From an uncultured Clostridia bacterium (lineage in GTDB: Bacteria > Bacillota > Clostridia > Monoglobales > Monoglobaceae), in assembly GCA_934463175.1 (NCBI GenBank), contig CAKSIW010000085.1:1-10723 (forward strand): a stretch of 10,723 bases of DNA, given 5' to 3'. The position numbers were made by a program, and so were the translations under genes. Positions 1 to 6,809 of this stretch are shown here, one piece after another. Position 1 is the stretch's first letter. The number at the start of each line of letters is the position of its first letter. The notes beneath the pieces were generated by a model. That model did not search any database. It was given only the letters and a program-made list of their open reading frames with translations, and was not told the DNA's origin.

Positions 1-1013
1 CTGTATATGTGAGCAAATCTTTCAACATAGTCAAAGGGTTTTATTTCCTTCACAAGCTTCAGAAGGTCGGGCTTCATGGTGAAGATAAAGCCGAAATCGT
101 TATACATCGCATATGCGTTGCCCCCGCTGTCAAGGTCTCCGATTCTCAGCGTGTGAGCTGCCGCAGAATCGCGGATTATAACATTATATCCCGAACCGAT
201 TCCGTATTTCTGTGCGTCAGCAGGATTGTCGCTGACAAAATCAATCACCTCAACCGCATTTGGAATTGCATTCACAAGCTCCTCAAATCTGTCGGCACTC
301 ACATTCTCGTCATACGGATATTTCATGCGCACAGTTGAGGTCTGAAAACTGCTTTTGTCATCACTTTTCTCTGTCTGATAAAACTCAACCACCTTTTCAT
401 TGCCGCGGCTGACCGATATTTCCTTTATATCCGATGTGTCAATGCTTCCGAGGTTTGTTTCGCGGAAGTCATTCGGCACCTTCAGCACATTTTCCGCAGT
501 GTATTCGGAGATTGTGTATATTTTATCTCCGCCCTTTTCCATGATATAGTATTTTGCATCAACAACAAGCTTGTCGCCGAGAATAAAGGTTTTTTCGGTT
601 CCGTCCTTCATTTTCAGAGAAAACACGGTTTTCTCGTCTGAAAGACCAAATTCGTCAAGTGAACTCAAATCACTTGTAATCTCCTTGTCGGCATAAAGGC
701 CCGCAAGACCGAGAACGGTGTTTTTCATTTTCGACTGTGAAAACTCAATGCCGCCGTATTCGGGAATCGACCACGCCGTGTCGTCGCCCTCACCCGTGTG
801 TCTGAGAGTGTATTCCGCCTCTGTATTCTTTATGTGAAGCTCCGAAAGCTTGTCCTCTTCACAGTTAAAAAGCTGAATTGAGCTGCTTTCTGTCTGTGTT
901 TTCTCATCAGACTCCGGCTGCCACTTCACGGCAAAATAGTATGCTCCCCCGAGAAGAGCCAAAGCAATCAGCCCGACAACCGCATTTCTAATCATTTTTT
1001 TATTAATTGTCAT
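1..1013 (-). CDS. DUF4340 domain protein, membrane-anchored (partial, C-terminus beyond left edge)
   Basis: The frame is open from an ATG at 1013 to the window edge, giving 337 codons with no stop. It starts with a short basic stretch and one hydrophobic segment (about residues 10-29), followed by a soluble, mostly extracytoplasmic chain. Repeated units such as DEFGLSDEK (near residue 120), a following strand pair and FILGDK are typical of DUF4340, a family of unknown biochemistry that usually follows GldG-like proteins. The start codon overlaps the stop of the upstream gldG-like gene by one base (TAATG), and an AGAGGAG ribosome site lies 9 nt upstream (1023-1029), so translation is probably coupled. 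I infer that it is an auxiliary subunit of the ABC complex encoded just upstream. The family call is fairly sure; the role is not known. Confidence 0.85.
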   Translation of the reverse strand, partial: MTINKKMIRNAVVGLIALALLGGAYYFAVKWQPESDEKTQTESSSIQLFNCEEDKLSELHIKNTEAEYTLRHTGEGDDTAWSIPEYGGIEFSQSKMKNTVLGLAGLYADKEITSDLSSLDEFGLSDEKTVFSLKMKDGTEKTFILGDKLVVDAKYYIMEKGGDKIYTISEYTAENVLKVPNDFRETNLGSIDTSDIKEISVSRGNEKVVEFYQTEKSDDKSSFQTSTVRMKYPYDENVSADRFEELVNAIPNAVEVIDFVSDNPADAQKYGIGSGYNVIIRDSAAAHTLRIGDLDSGGNAYAMYNDFGFIFTMKPDLLKLVKEIKPFDYVERFAHIY

Positions 1014-2425
1014 TATTTATATCTCCTCTTGAGCCAAACCGCAAGACCTGCCGCAATAATCAGAAGCGGAAGCACATACTGAAGCAGAACCCACGTTATG
1101 ACAACCTGTGTCTGATTCATTGTCAGGCTTGACGCACTGATAACCTTTGCACGTATATCAAGGCTTGTGTCCGCGCCTGTGAGATAGCTGACAGAGTTCA
1201 GAATGAAATCTCCGTTTGCATAGCTCGACTCCGAAAGAATCCCGTTCAGCTCAACCGCCTGAAGTGAACCGAGAACCATGATTTTTCCGTAGTTTTCGCC
1301 CTGAGTCTCCGAAAGTGCCGCAATTGTCAGAGGTCCTTCGTTGTCGCCTTCCTCACGCTCCGTCGTTCCTGCCGCAAGGTTAACCTTGCCCCATGACTTT
1401 TCGGTTGTTGTGAGAAGCGGTGTCACCAGTGCATTCCGCACATTCTTTGAGTTAAGCTCAAGGCTTTCGGACGCTGCTGCCATATAAACAAGCTTTTGAC
1501 GGCTCAGGCTCTCCGTTATCTCATGCTCCGCAAACTCGGGTGCAGGAATGGTCATTCCGTTCTGAAGCTTGAATGCATGATTTGAATCGCCCTCAATAAC
1601 ATAATCTCCGCGCGCCGTGATTCCCCATTCGGCAAGATACTCCGCAATTCTCGGCTGTGCCTGCGTCCCGGGTTCAAGCACAAAAAGTGCCTTTCCGCCG
1701 CCGTCAAGATATTTGTCAAGCGCGTCTCGCTCCTCTGCCGTCAAATCCTTTTCGGGCGACATCAGAACCAGCAGTGCCGCGTCATCGGGGATTCCGCTCA
1801 TTGCAATGTTCAGTGTCTCATGCTCATATCCGTCCTCCTCCAGAGCCGCCGCAAGCTGAATTGACGAAAATTCATCATGTCCCTCTGTGAAATATACCTT
1901 TGTGCTGCCGCTCTGTCCCGTGACATTCATAACAGCTGCGGTAATTTTCTTTTCCATGTCAATGCTGGTTGAGCCTGTGTAGCTGTTGGTAGTATACAGC
2001 TGATTCATTGTCACAACCTTGACGCGGTCGCCGCACTCCAGTATTATCGACCCTGCGCTTATCGTCTCGCCCTGCGTCTCATATTTCTTCGCAAAGTTCG
2101 GGTTGCTGTACGGGTCAATATAAGTTACCTTGAAATTTTTATTCAGCGCACTGTATTTTGCAAGGTATTCCTCCGCATATGATATATATTCGTTTGAGCT
2201 TGTGTTTGTCGGATACAGCGCATACACGTTGATTTCCTTGTCGATTTTTTTCATGACCTCGCGCGTATGCTCCGAAAATTCATAAACCCTCTCGCGTGTC
2301 AGGTCAATTTTCAGCGGCACCTTTGATGAAACCGCAGATATGACCGCATTGACGAGTATGACCGCTGCAATTGTCACAATTGTGACAAAAAGTGCATTAA
2401 TTCCGAATTTCATATTGTTTTTCAT
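1013..2425 (-). CDS. GldG-like ABC transporter auxiliary protein
   Basis: This 470-residue protein has an N-terminal membrane segment (about 8-32), a large extracytoplasmic region and a C-terminal membrane segment (about 441-464) ending in a basic KRRYK tail. The motif DLTRERVYEFSEHT at 41-54 matches the start of the GldG family, and VYFTEGHDEF at 177-186 matches the conserved strand-turn of the ABC_transp_aux domain. In Bacteroidota, GldG works with GldA and GldF in gliding and secretion. In Bacillota the same domain set is widespread and has no settled function, so the gliding name should not be carried over. A perfect AAGGAGG (2434-2440) overlaps the stop of the permease gene and lies 8 nt before the ATG. 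The gap to the permease gene is 13 nt and the next gene overlaps by 1 nt, so these are surely cotranscribed. Confidence 0.88.
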   Translation of the reverse strand: MKNNMKFGINALFVTIVTIAAVILVNAVISAVSSKVPLKIDLTRERVYEFSEHTREVMKKIDKEINVYALYPTNTSSNEYISYAEEYLAKYSALNKNFKVTYIDPYSNPNFAKKYETQGETISAGSIILECGDRVKVVTMNQLYTTNSYTGSTSIDMEKKITAAVMNVTGQSGSTKVYFTEGHDEFSSIQLAAALEEDGYEHETLNIAMSGIPDDAALLVLMSPEKDLTAEERDALDKYLDGGGKALFVLEPGTQAQPRIAEYLAEWGITARGDYVIEGDSNHAFKLQNGMTIPAPEFAEHEITESLSRQKLVYMAAASESLELNSKNVRNALVTPLLTTTEKSWGKVNLAAGTTEREEGDNEGPLTIAALSETQGENYGKIMVLGSLQAVELNGILSESSYANGDFILNSVSYLTGADTSLDIRAKVISASSLTMNQTQVVITWVLLQYVLPLLIIAAGLAVWLKRRYK

Positions 2426-2438
2426 GTAAATCTCCTCC

Positions 2439-3143
2439 TTAGCTGTATCTGCGCTTTTCGATTGTGCGCACCGTCAGAAACAGCACAACGAATATGAAGC
2501 TCAGGTAGTAGATTATGTTTGTTATGCTCAGTATTCCGTTCTGGAACTCATCATAGCGTCTCAGCAGCGACACCCATTGCAGCACTGTGAGCAGAGCCTT
2601 GTTTGTCACGCTTCCCGTGAACCAGTCCATGAAATATATGAGCAGCAATACGCCGAACGTAAACACAGCCGCAATCATCTGGCTTTCGGTCAGTGCCGAA
2701 ATCAGAACTCCGATTGCAATGAACGAACCCCACAGCAGAATGAATCCGATGTATGCACCGATCATCTCGCCGACAGGAGGCTCACCGAACATAAACAAAA
2801 CCGCAGGGAACACAAACGAAATCAGAACCGTAACCCCGAACACAGCCATTGCTGCGAGATATTTCCCGACAACAATTTCCGCCACGCTCACGGGTGCGGT
2901 CAGCAGCAGCTGGTCTGTCTTTTTGTTTTTTTCCTCCGACAGCAGTCTCATTGTGAGTATTGACACCAAAAACAGACATACAACATTTATGTTTGAAAAC
3001 AGTCCGCCGATGTCCGCAGTCTGATATGAGATTGAGCTTCCGAGAAAGAACATTGCGCTGAGTGCTGTGAACACTCCCACAAATATGTATCCTATCGGTG
3101 AAAGAAAATATGCCCTGAATTCCTTTTTAAATATTGCCTTCAT
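2439..3143 (-). CDS. ABC-2 type permease, GldF-like
   Basis: This 234-residue integral membrane protein has about six hydrophobic segments (roughly 17-37, 52-70, 95-118, 127-150, 155-173, 207-226). Between the second and third lies the sequence around residues 64-85 (TMRLLSEEKNKKTDQLLLTAP), which is the hallmark cytoplasmic loop of the GldF/NosY-like ABC-2 permeases. I chose the ATG at 3143 because an AAGGAGG lies exactly 9 nt upstream and the protein then begins MKAIFKKEFRAYF, as relatives do. An in-frame upstream start at 3233 would add 30 very basic residues read from within the ATPase gene and has no family support. The gene overlaps the ATPase gene by 17 nt, which suggests translational coupling. 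It should form the membrane channel with the ATPase; the substrate is unknown. Confidence 0.9.
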   Translation of the reverse strand: MKAIFKKEFRAYFLSPIGYIFVGVFTALSAMFFLGSSISYQTADIGGLFSNINVVCLFLVSILTMRLLSEEKNKKTDQLLLTAPVSVAEIVVGKYLAAMAVFGVTVLISFVFPAVLFMFGEPPVGEMIGAYIGFILLWGSFIAIGVLISALTESQMIAAVFTFGVLLLIYFMDWFTGSVTNKALLTVLQWVSLLRRYDEFQNGILSITNIIYYLSFIFVVLFLTVRTIEKRRYS

Positions 3144-4224
3144 TCGCCTTTTCCTCCTTCTCATCATGCTTTGCAGCCGCGGATTCCGCCCGGCGTTTTT
3201 CTTTCCTTTCGGGCTTTGTCTCGTCCGAATCAAGCACGGGCGCGTTTGTGACCTTGATGAAGATTTCCTCCAGTGAAAGCTCCGTTGAACGGAAGCCGAT
3301 CAGCGGAACATCTGCCTTTGCAAATGCCTCAAAAACCTCGCGGCGCAGATCCTCACCTTCCTCAAACTCCAGCATAAAATCAACAGTTCCCTGCTCAAAT
3401 GTGCCGACAAACCCCGCAAATTTAATTCCGTTAATGTCTCCGAGCAGATTCTTAACCTCATTCACGCTGCCGATTGCACGCACAACAAACTTGCCCTTTT
3501 CGCCGAGAGACGCCGACAGATTTTCAAGCGTGTCAAGCGCAACAAGCCTGCCGCGGTTTATGATTGCAACACGGTCGCACACTGCGCTGACCTCCTGCAA
3601 TATATGCGTACTCAGAATGACCGTCCTGTCCTTCCCCAACTCACGTATAACATTTCTGATTTCAATGATCTGCTTCGGGTCAAGTCCGACTGTCGGCTCG
3701 TCCAGAATCAGAACCTCGGGATCGCCGATTAAAGCCTGTGCAAGACCGACTCTTTGCTTATATCCCTTTGAAAGGTTTTTTATCATTCTGTCCGCCATGT
3801 GCGAAATCCTTGCAATTTCCATAACCTCGTCAATATGCTCACGTTCGGGTTTCTTTGCACCTTTCAGCTCATAGACGAACTTCAGGTATTCCCGAACCGT
3901 CATGTCAAAATAGAGCGGCGGATTCTCGGGCAAATACCCGATTTTTTTCTTGACCTCCTTCGGGTTTTCAAGGACATCAAGCCCGTCAACTCTGACAGAA
4001 CCCGACGTTGCCGATATATACCCCGTCAGAATGTTCATCGTTGTTGATTTTCCCGCGCCGTTCGGACCCAAAAAGCCGAGAATTTCTCCGCGTCTGACCT
4101 TGAAGCTGATGTTGTCAACAGCCTTCTTTGAACCGTATTTCTTTGTCAGACCGCAAATTTCAATGACCGCGCCGTCCTCCGACGGCATATCAGCCAAAAC
4201 TGCGGCATTGTTCTCCAAATCCAT
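3127..4224 (-). CDS. ABC transporter ATP-binding protein, GldA-like
   Basis: This 365-residue cytoplasmic ATPase would power the permease encoded next. All ABC motifs are present: Walker A GPNGAGKS (53-60), a Q-loop region GYLPENPPLY (96-105) with Glu where many ABC proteins have Gln, signature LSKGYKQR (151-158), Walker B VLILDEP (171-177) with catalytic Glu176, D-loop GLDP (180-183) and switch His207 in STH. A domain of about 100 residues (230-327) typical of the CcmA/GldA group follows. The last 35 or so residues are highly charged (Lys, Glu, Ala) and look disordered, which is unusual for this family; they overlap the permease ribosome site and start. The ribosome site is AAGGAGG at 4234-4240, 9 nt before the ATG. 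This is the first gene of a four-gene operon with its own promoter in the gap upstream. Confidence 0.92.
   Translation of the reverse strand: MDLENNAAVLADMPSEDGAVIEICGLTKKYGSKKAVDNISFKVRRGEILGFLGPNGAGKSTTMNILTGYISATSGSVRVDGLDVLENPKEVKKKIGYLPENPPLYFDMTVREYLKFVYELKGAKKPEREHIDEVMEIARISHMADRMIKNLSKGYKQRVGLAQALIGDPEVLILDEPTVGLDPKQIIEIRNVIRELGKDRTVILSTHILQEVSAVCDRVAIINRGRLVALDTLENLSASLGEKGKFVVRAIGSVNEVKNLLGDINGIKFAGFVGTFEQGTVDFMLEFEEGEDLRREVFEAFAKADVPLIGFRSTELSLEEIFIKVTNAPVLDSDETKPERKEKRRAESAAAKHDEKEEKANEGNI
3153..3159 (-). promoter_or_regulatory. Shine-Dalgarno site of the permease, inside the ATPase gene
   Basis: AAGGAGG on the minus strand, 9 nt before the ATG at 3143. It lies inside the Glu/Lys-rich 3' end of the ABC ATPase gene, so those codons serve as both protein tail and ribosome site. 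It decides the permease start. Confidence 0.85.
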
Positions 4225-4242
4225 ATTTTCAATCCTCCTTAA

Positions 4243-4305
4243 AACACAAGTATGGTATTTTGCACCGAATGCAATAATTATACCATACCTGAAAAATTTT
4301 GTGTT
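4243..4305 (-). terminator. Nested inverted repeat: possible terminator of mrp and/or operator of the ABC operon
   Basis: Three nested arms are visible: an outer 7-bp pair (AACACAA 4243-4249 with TTGTGTT 4299-4305), a middle 9-bp pair (GTATGGTAT 4250-4258 with ATACCATAC 4280-4288), and an inner 5-bp pair (TTGCA 4260-4264 with TGCAA 4270-4274) around a 5-nt loop. A 10-nt bulge separates the outer and middle arms on one side. Read through from mrp, the RNA would form a long AU-rich hairpin ending in UUGUGUUUU, which resembles a weak intrinsic terminator. On DNA, the middle arms flank the promoter -10 with their centres 30 bp apart, which also fits a repressor operator. The terminator reading is uncertain because the stem is poor in GC. 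Confidence 0.45.
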
Positions 4306-4307
4306 AA
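4277..4307 (-). promoter_or_regulatory. Sigma-A type promoter for the ABC operon (extended -10)
   Basis: Minus strand: a perfect TATAAT at 4282-4277 is preceded by TGG, making an extended -10 (TGnTATAAT). The best -35 is TTAACA at 4307-4302, with a long 19-nt spacer, so the extended -10 probably carries most of the recognition. The start of transcription would fall near 4270, giving a leader of about 45 nt before the ATPase ATG. The -10 overlaps one arm of a perfect 9-bp inverted repeat (4250-4258 with 4280-4288). Confidence 0.72.
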
Positions 4308-4311
4308 TATT

Positions 4312-5157
4312 TTATGAATTTTCCTCCGACAGGGCGCGGACAGCCGCAAACGCGTCCCCGAGCCATTCGGAGGCGTCAATATCCTCAACATCTCCGCTGT
4401 CGCATTTTGACGCAATATCTGTGCGCATCGGGAGCTTTCCGAGGGCACGTATTCCTGCTCTTGCCGCAGTTTCGTCAAGACGGCTTTCACCGAATATTCT
4501 GATTTTTTCCGAACAGCACGGACATTCAACATAGCTCATGTTTTCAACCACGCCGAGAATCGGAATGTTCATCAGCTTTGCCATGTTCACCGCTTTTTCA
4601 ACAATCATCGAAACAAGCTCCTGAGGAGATGTGACAATTATAATTCCGTCAACAGGCAATGACTGAAACACCGTCAGAGGAACATCACCCGTTCCCGGCG
4701 GCATATCAACAAACATAAAGTCAACGTCCTCCCAGATAACATCTGTCCAGAACTGCTTGACGGTTCCCCCGATTACGGGACCGCGCCATACAACAGGGTC
4801 GGTTGTGTTTTCAAGAAGCAGATTGATTGACATCAGCTTTGTTCCTCCGCGGCTCACGCACGGGAAAATTCCAAGTTCATTTCCCGTTGCCTTCTCATTA
4901 ACTCCGAACAGCTTCGGAATTGACGGGCCTGTAATGTCCGCATCGAGTATCGCGCATTGCTTTCCCGTCTTTTGCATTCCCGACGCCAGAAGCGATGTCA
5001 CAAGCGACTTTCCGACGCCCCCTTTTCCGCTCACAATTCCGATTACCTTCTTCACATTGCTCATTTGGTTCATGGGCGCAGTGAAGCTTTGCTCCTCCGT
5101 GCGCTCACCGCAGCTTTCGCCGCAGCTTGAACAATCATGTGTGCAGTTTTCACTCAT
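4312..5157 (-). CDS. mrp: Mrp/NBP35-family iron-sulfur carrier P-loop ATPase
   Basis: This 281-residue cytoplasmic protein of the MinD/Mrp fold is expected to bind a bridging 4Fe-4S cluster as a dimer and pass it to apoproteins. It has a deviant Walker A GKGGVGKS (44-51), a Walker A' region around LDADITGPS (71-79), the Mrp signature VDMPPGTGD (150-158), and the cluster-binding CPCC (212-215), whose outer pair forms the usual CXXC. The N-terminus carries four cysteines (5, 9, 12, 16) spaced C-X3-C-X2-C-X3-C, a short version of the extra cluster site of NBP35. A short form of this kind is, as I recall, usual in clostridial Mrp proteins, and replaces the longer DUF59 domain of other Mrp proteins. 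A GGGAG ribosome site (5167-5171) lies 9 nt before the ATG. The gap to ctp is 22 nt, so the two are probably cotranscribed, though no functional link is known. Confidence 0.93.
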   Translation of the reverse strand: MSENCTHDCSSCGESCGERTEEQSFTAPMNQMSNVKKVIGIVSGKGGVGKSLVTSLLASGMQKTGKQCAILDADITGPSIPKLFGVNEKATGNELGIFPCVSRGGTKLMSINLLLENTTDPVVWRGPVIGGTVKQFWTDVIWEDVDFMFVDMPPGTGDVPLTVFQSLPVDGIIIVTSPQELVSMIVEKAVNMAKLMNIPILGVVENMSYVECPCCSEKIRIFGESRLDETAARAGIRALGKLPMRTDIASKCDSGDVEDIDASEWLGDAFAAVRALSEENS

Positions 5158-5179
5158 ATTTCAAATCTCCCTTCATCAT

Positions 5180-6625
5180 TTAAAATGCATCGAGAGCCGC
5201 CTGAAGCTGGTCATCAACCTCTTCCTTCATGTCTCTCATTTTTTCGTACAAATCATACTGAGTTGTTATATCAAGAACACCGTATGAAAACAGCCCCTGA
5301 ACCTTCTGATAGGTTGCAACCGCGATTTTCAGGTTTTCGTCATATACATCGTTGACCTCACCGACAAAAATGCCCATATAGTCAAGCATTCTCTTTGCGT
5401 TCTCAACCTCTTCTCCGCTGTCGCCGACGGTATATTTTTTCTGAAGGCTGAACGGCTCAAACTGCGACATATCAACAGGCTTTGTTGTGTTCAGAACAAC
5501 CGCGTCGGGCGCAATCCCTCTTTTGTGAATGTTGTTTCCGAGCGGCGTGAGATAGTATGCCGTCGTATATTTCATGAGCGCACCGTCGGGAAGATCCGCC
5601 ATTGTTTGCACCGTTCCCTTGCCGAACGACTGCTCCCCGATGACCTTTGCCGCTCCGTTCTCATGCAGAGCCGCCGTCAGAACTTCGGAAGCACTGGCGC
5701 TCATGCCGTTGATCAGCATGACAACCTTATATTTTTTGCCGTTTCCCGTTGCGGTGTATTTCTTGTTCAGAACCTCACTTTTGTGATCCTCGCTTGTTAT
5801 GACCGCTCCCTTTTCCAAAAACAAATCCGCAATCCCGACAGCCTGGTCAAGATATCCTCCGCCGTTGTTTCTCACGTCAATCAGAATATTGTCTGTTTTA
5901 TCGGCTTCAGCCTTTTCAAGAGCCGCCTTGAAATGCTCAAGCGATGTGTCGGTGAACGAATAAATCGTTATTTTTGCAATCCTTTTTCCGTTGTGCTCCA
6001 GCAGTTCATAGTCTGTCGGGTTGGAAACGACCTTTGTGCGTACAATCGAGAACTTCAGCGGTTCGCTGATTCCGCCGCGCAGCACGCTTATCTCCGCCGT
6101 TGTTCCGACAGGGCCTCTGACATATTCAAGTGCCGTGTCAAAATTCATTCCGCGCAGGTCAACACCGTCTGCACCGATAATTATGTCCCCTGCCTTCATA
6201 CCTGCCTTGTCCGCAGGAGAATCGGGTATCGGCTGTGTGACAATGATGTTTCCGTCACTTGAAAGCACATTCACACCGATTCCCGTTATTTCATCATTAA
6301 GTCTTTCCAGCATTTTCTTTGCCTCATCGGCGGTGTAATATGCCGAGTTTTCATCAATTGATGAAAGCATTGCATGAAGAACCTCGTCATAAAGCTCGGG
6401 GTTTTTCTCCATAATCGCCTTCATGGCACTTTTATAAAGCGCAAGACGTGTCACATCGTCATACCTTGAAAAAACCTCAAGATTGTTCGTGATCGCCTCG
6501 ATATACCCCGAAAGGGTTTCACCTCTCGTGACCTCTGCCGAGTCCTCCGCAAACACCGCGGCAGGGGCAAGGTTCATGACCGCAATCAAAAGCCATGACA
6601 TCAAATTTATCAGTCTTTTTTTCAT
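5180..6625 (-). CDS. ctpA: Carboxy-terminal processing protease (S41 family) with PDZ and peptidoglycan-binding domains
   Basis: This exported serine protease acts at the cell surface and would cleave proteins near their C-termini. From the chosen ATG at 6625 it has 481 residues: a signal peptide with probable cleavage after AVFA (residue 26), a helical N-terminal region, a PDZ domain (about 113-185), the S41 catalytic core (about 195-380) and a PG_binding_1-like domain (about 398-461, starting VGDSGEEV). The catalytic Ser-Lys pair is visible: Ser311 in MSASASE and Lys336 in SFGKGTVQ, 25 residues apart as in known CTPs, with Gln340 following. The ATG at 6625 has GGAG 6 nt upstream and places the signal peptide at the N-terminus; in-frame starts at 6637 (ATG) and 6658 (GTG) lack a good ribosome site. 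Members of this family process signalling proteins or cell-wall hydrolases; the substrate here is not evident. Confidence 0.93.
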   Translation of the reverse strand: MKKRLINLMSWLLIAVMNLAPAAVFAEDSAEVTRGETLSGYIEAITNNLEVFSRYDDVTRLALYKSAMKAIMEKNPELYDEVLHAMLSSIDENSAYYTADEAKKMLERLNDEITGIGVNVLSSDGNIIVTQPIPDSPADKAGMKAGDIIIGADGVDLRGMNFDTALEYVRGPVGTTAEISVLRGGISEPLKFSIVRTKVVSNPTDYELLEHNGKRIAKITIYSFTDTSLEHFKAALEKAEADKTDNILIDVRNNGGGYLDQAVGIADLFLEKGAVITSEDHKSEVLNKKYTATGNGKKYKVVMLINGMSASASEVLTAALHENGAAKVIGEQSFGKGTVQTMADLPDGALMKYTTAYYLTPLGNNIHKRGIAPDAVVLNTTKPVDMSQFEPFSLQKKYTVGDSGEEVENAKRMLDYMGIFVGEVNDVYDENLKIAVATYQKVQGLFSYGVLDITTQYDLYEKMRDMKEEVDDQLQAALDAF

Positions 6626-6711
6626 TTTAATCTCCATTCCGCCGCCCTGTGTCGGCACAAATAGTAATGAAAATCTCTTATCGGCAGGGCAAGGAATGAT
6701 AAGAGATTAAA
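6626..6711 (-). promoter_or_regulatory. ctp leader with complementarity to its ribosome site
   Basis: Minus strand: TTTAATCTC (6711-6703) is perfectly complementary to GAGATTAAA (6634-6626), which contains part of the ctp Shine-Dalgarno site. The same TTTAATCTC overlaps the 5' arm of a separate 11-bp hairpin (6708-6698 with 6682-6672). The two pairings cannot coexist, so the leader could alternate between an open and a closed ribosome site. No known riboswitch is recognised and I found no convincing promoter here; chance similarity in short AT-rich sequence is possible. Confidence 0.35.
6672..6708 (-). repeat. 11-bp hairpin upstream of ctp
   Basis: AATCTCTTATC (6672-6682) and GATAAGAGATT (6698-6708) form a perfect 11-bp stem with a 15-nt loop. 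On the minus strand the 3' arm runs into TTTTC, so a weak intrinsic terminator or attenuator is possible, although the stem is poor in GC and the T run is short. Confidence 0.55.
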
Positions 6712-6760
6712 GCGTTTCTGAGCGCAGCGAAGAAAAGTTCGCACGGGCAATTAAATCCGC

Positions 6761-6802
6761 CGGAGGCTTAACGTGAAATGAAATTTCACGTTAACTCCTC
6801 CG
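6761..6802 (-). repeat. Long imperfect hairpin after the small exported gene
   Basis: The arms are CGGAGG (6761-6766) with CCTCCG (6797-6802) and TTAACGTGAAAT (6768-6779) with ATTTCACGTTAA (6783-6794), around a GAA loop and a small 1/2-nt internal loop: 18 base pairs in all. It lies 7 nt after the stop of the small exported gene, where a terminator would be expected, but no T run follows on the minus strand. It may instead be a dispersed REP- or MITE-like palindrome, or a 3'-end stabiliser of the argS-operon mRNA. Confidence 0.65.
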
Positions 6803-6809
6803 TTCCGTG

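Noticed and set aside
3144..3233. A longer start for the permease, adding 30 Arg/Lys-rich residues
   Set aside because: The extra residues are a frame-shifted reading of the ATPase tail; the AAGGAGG 9 nt before 3143 and the family N-terminus point to the shorter form.
3134..3874. A 246-codon plus-strand frame opposite the ABC ATPase
   Set aside because: Ser/Phe/Arg-rich shadow of the ATPase codons, with no domain and no supporting context.
1..4224. Gliding motility or type IX secretion locus
   Set aside because: Only the general GldA/F/G-type ABC parts are present. The rest of the window points to a Bacillota, where these domains occur without gliding.
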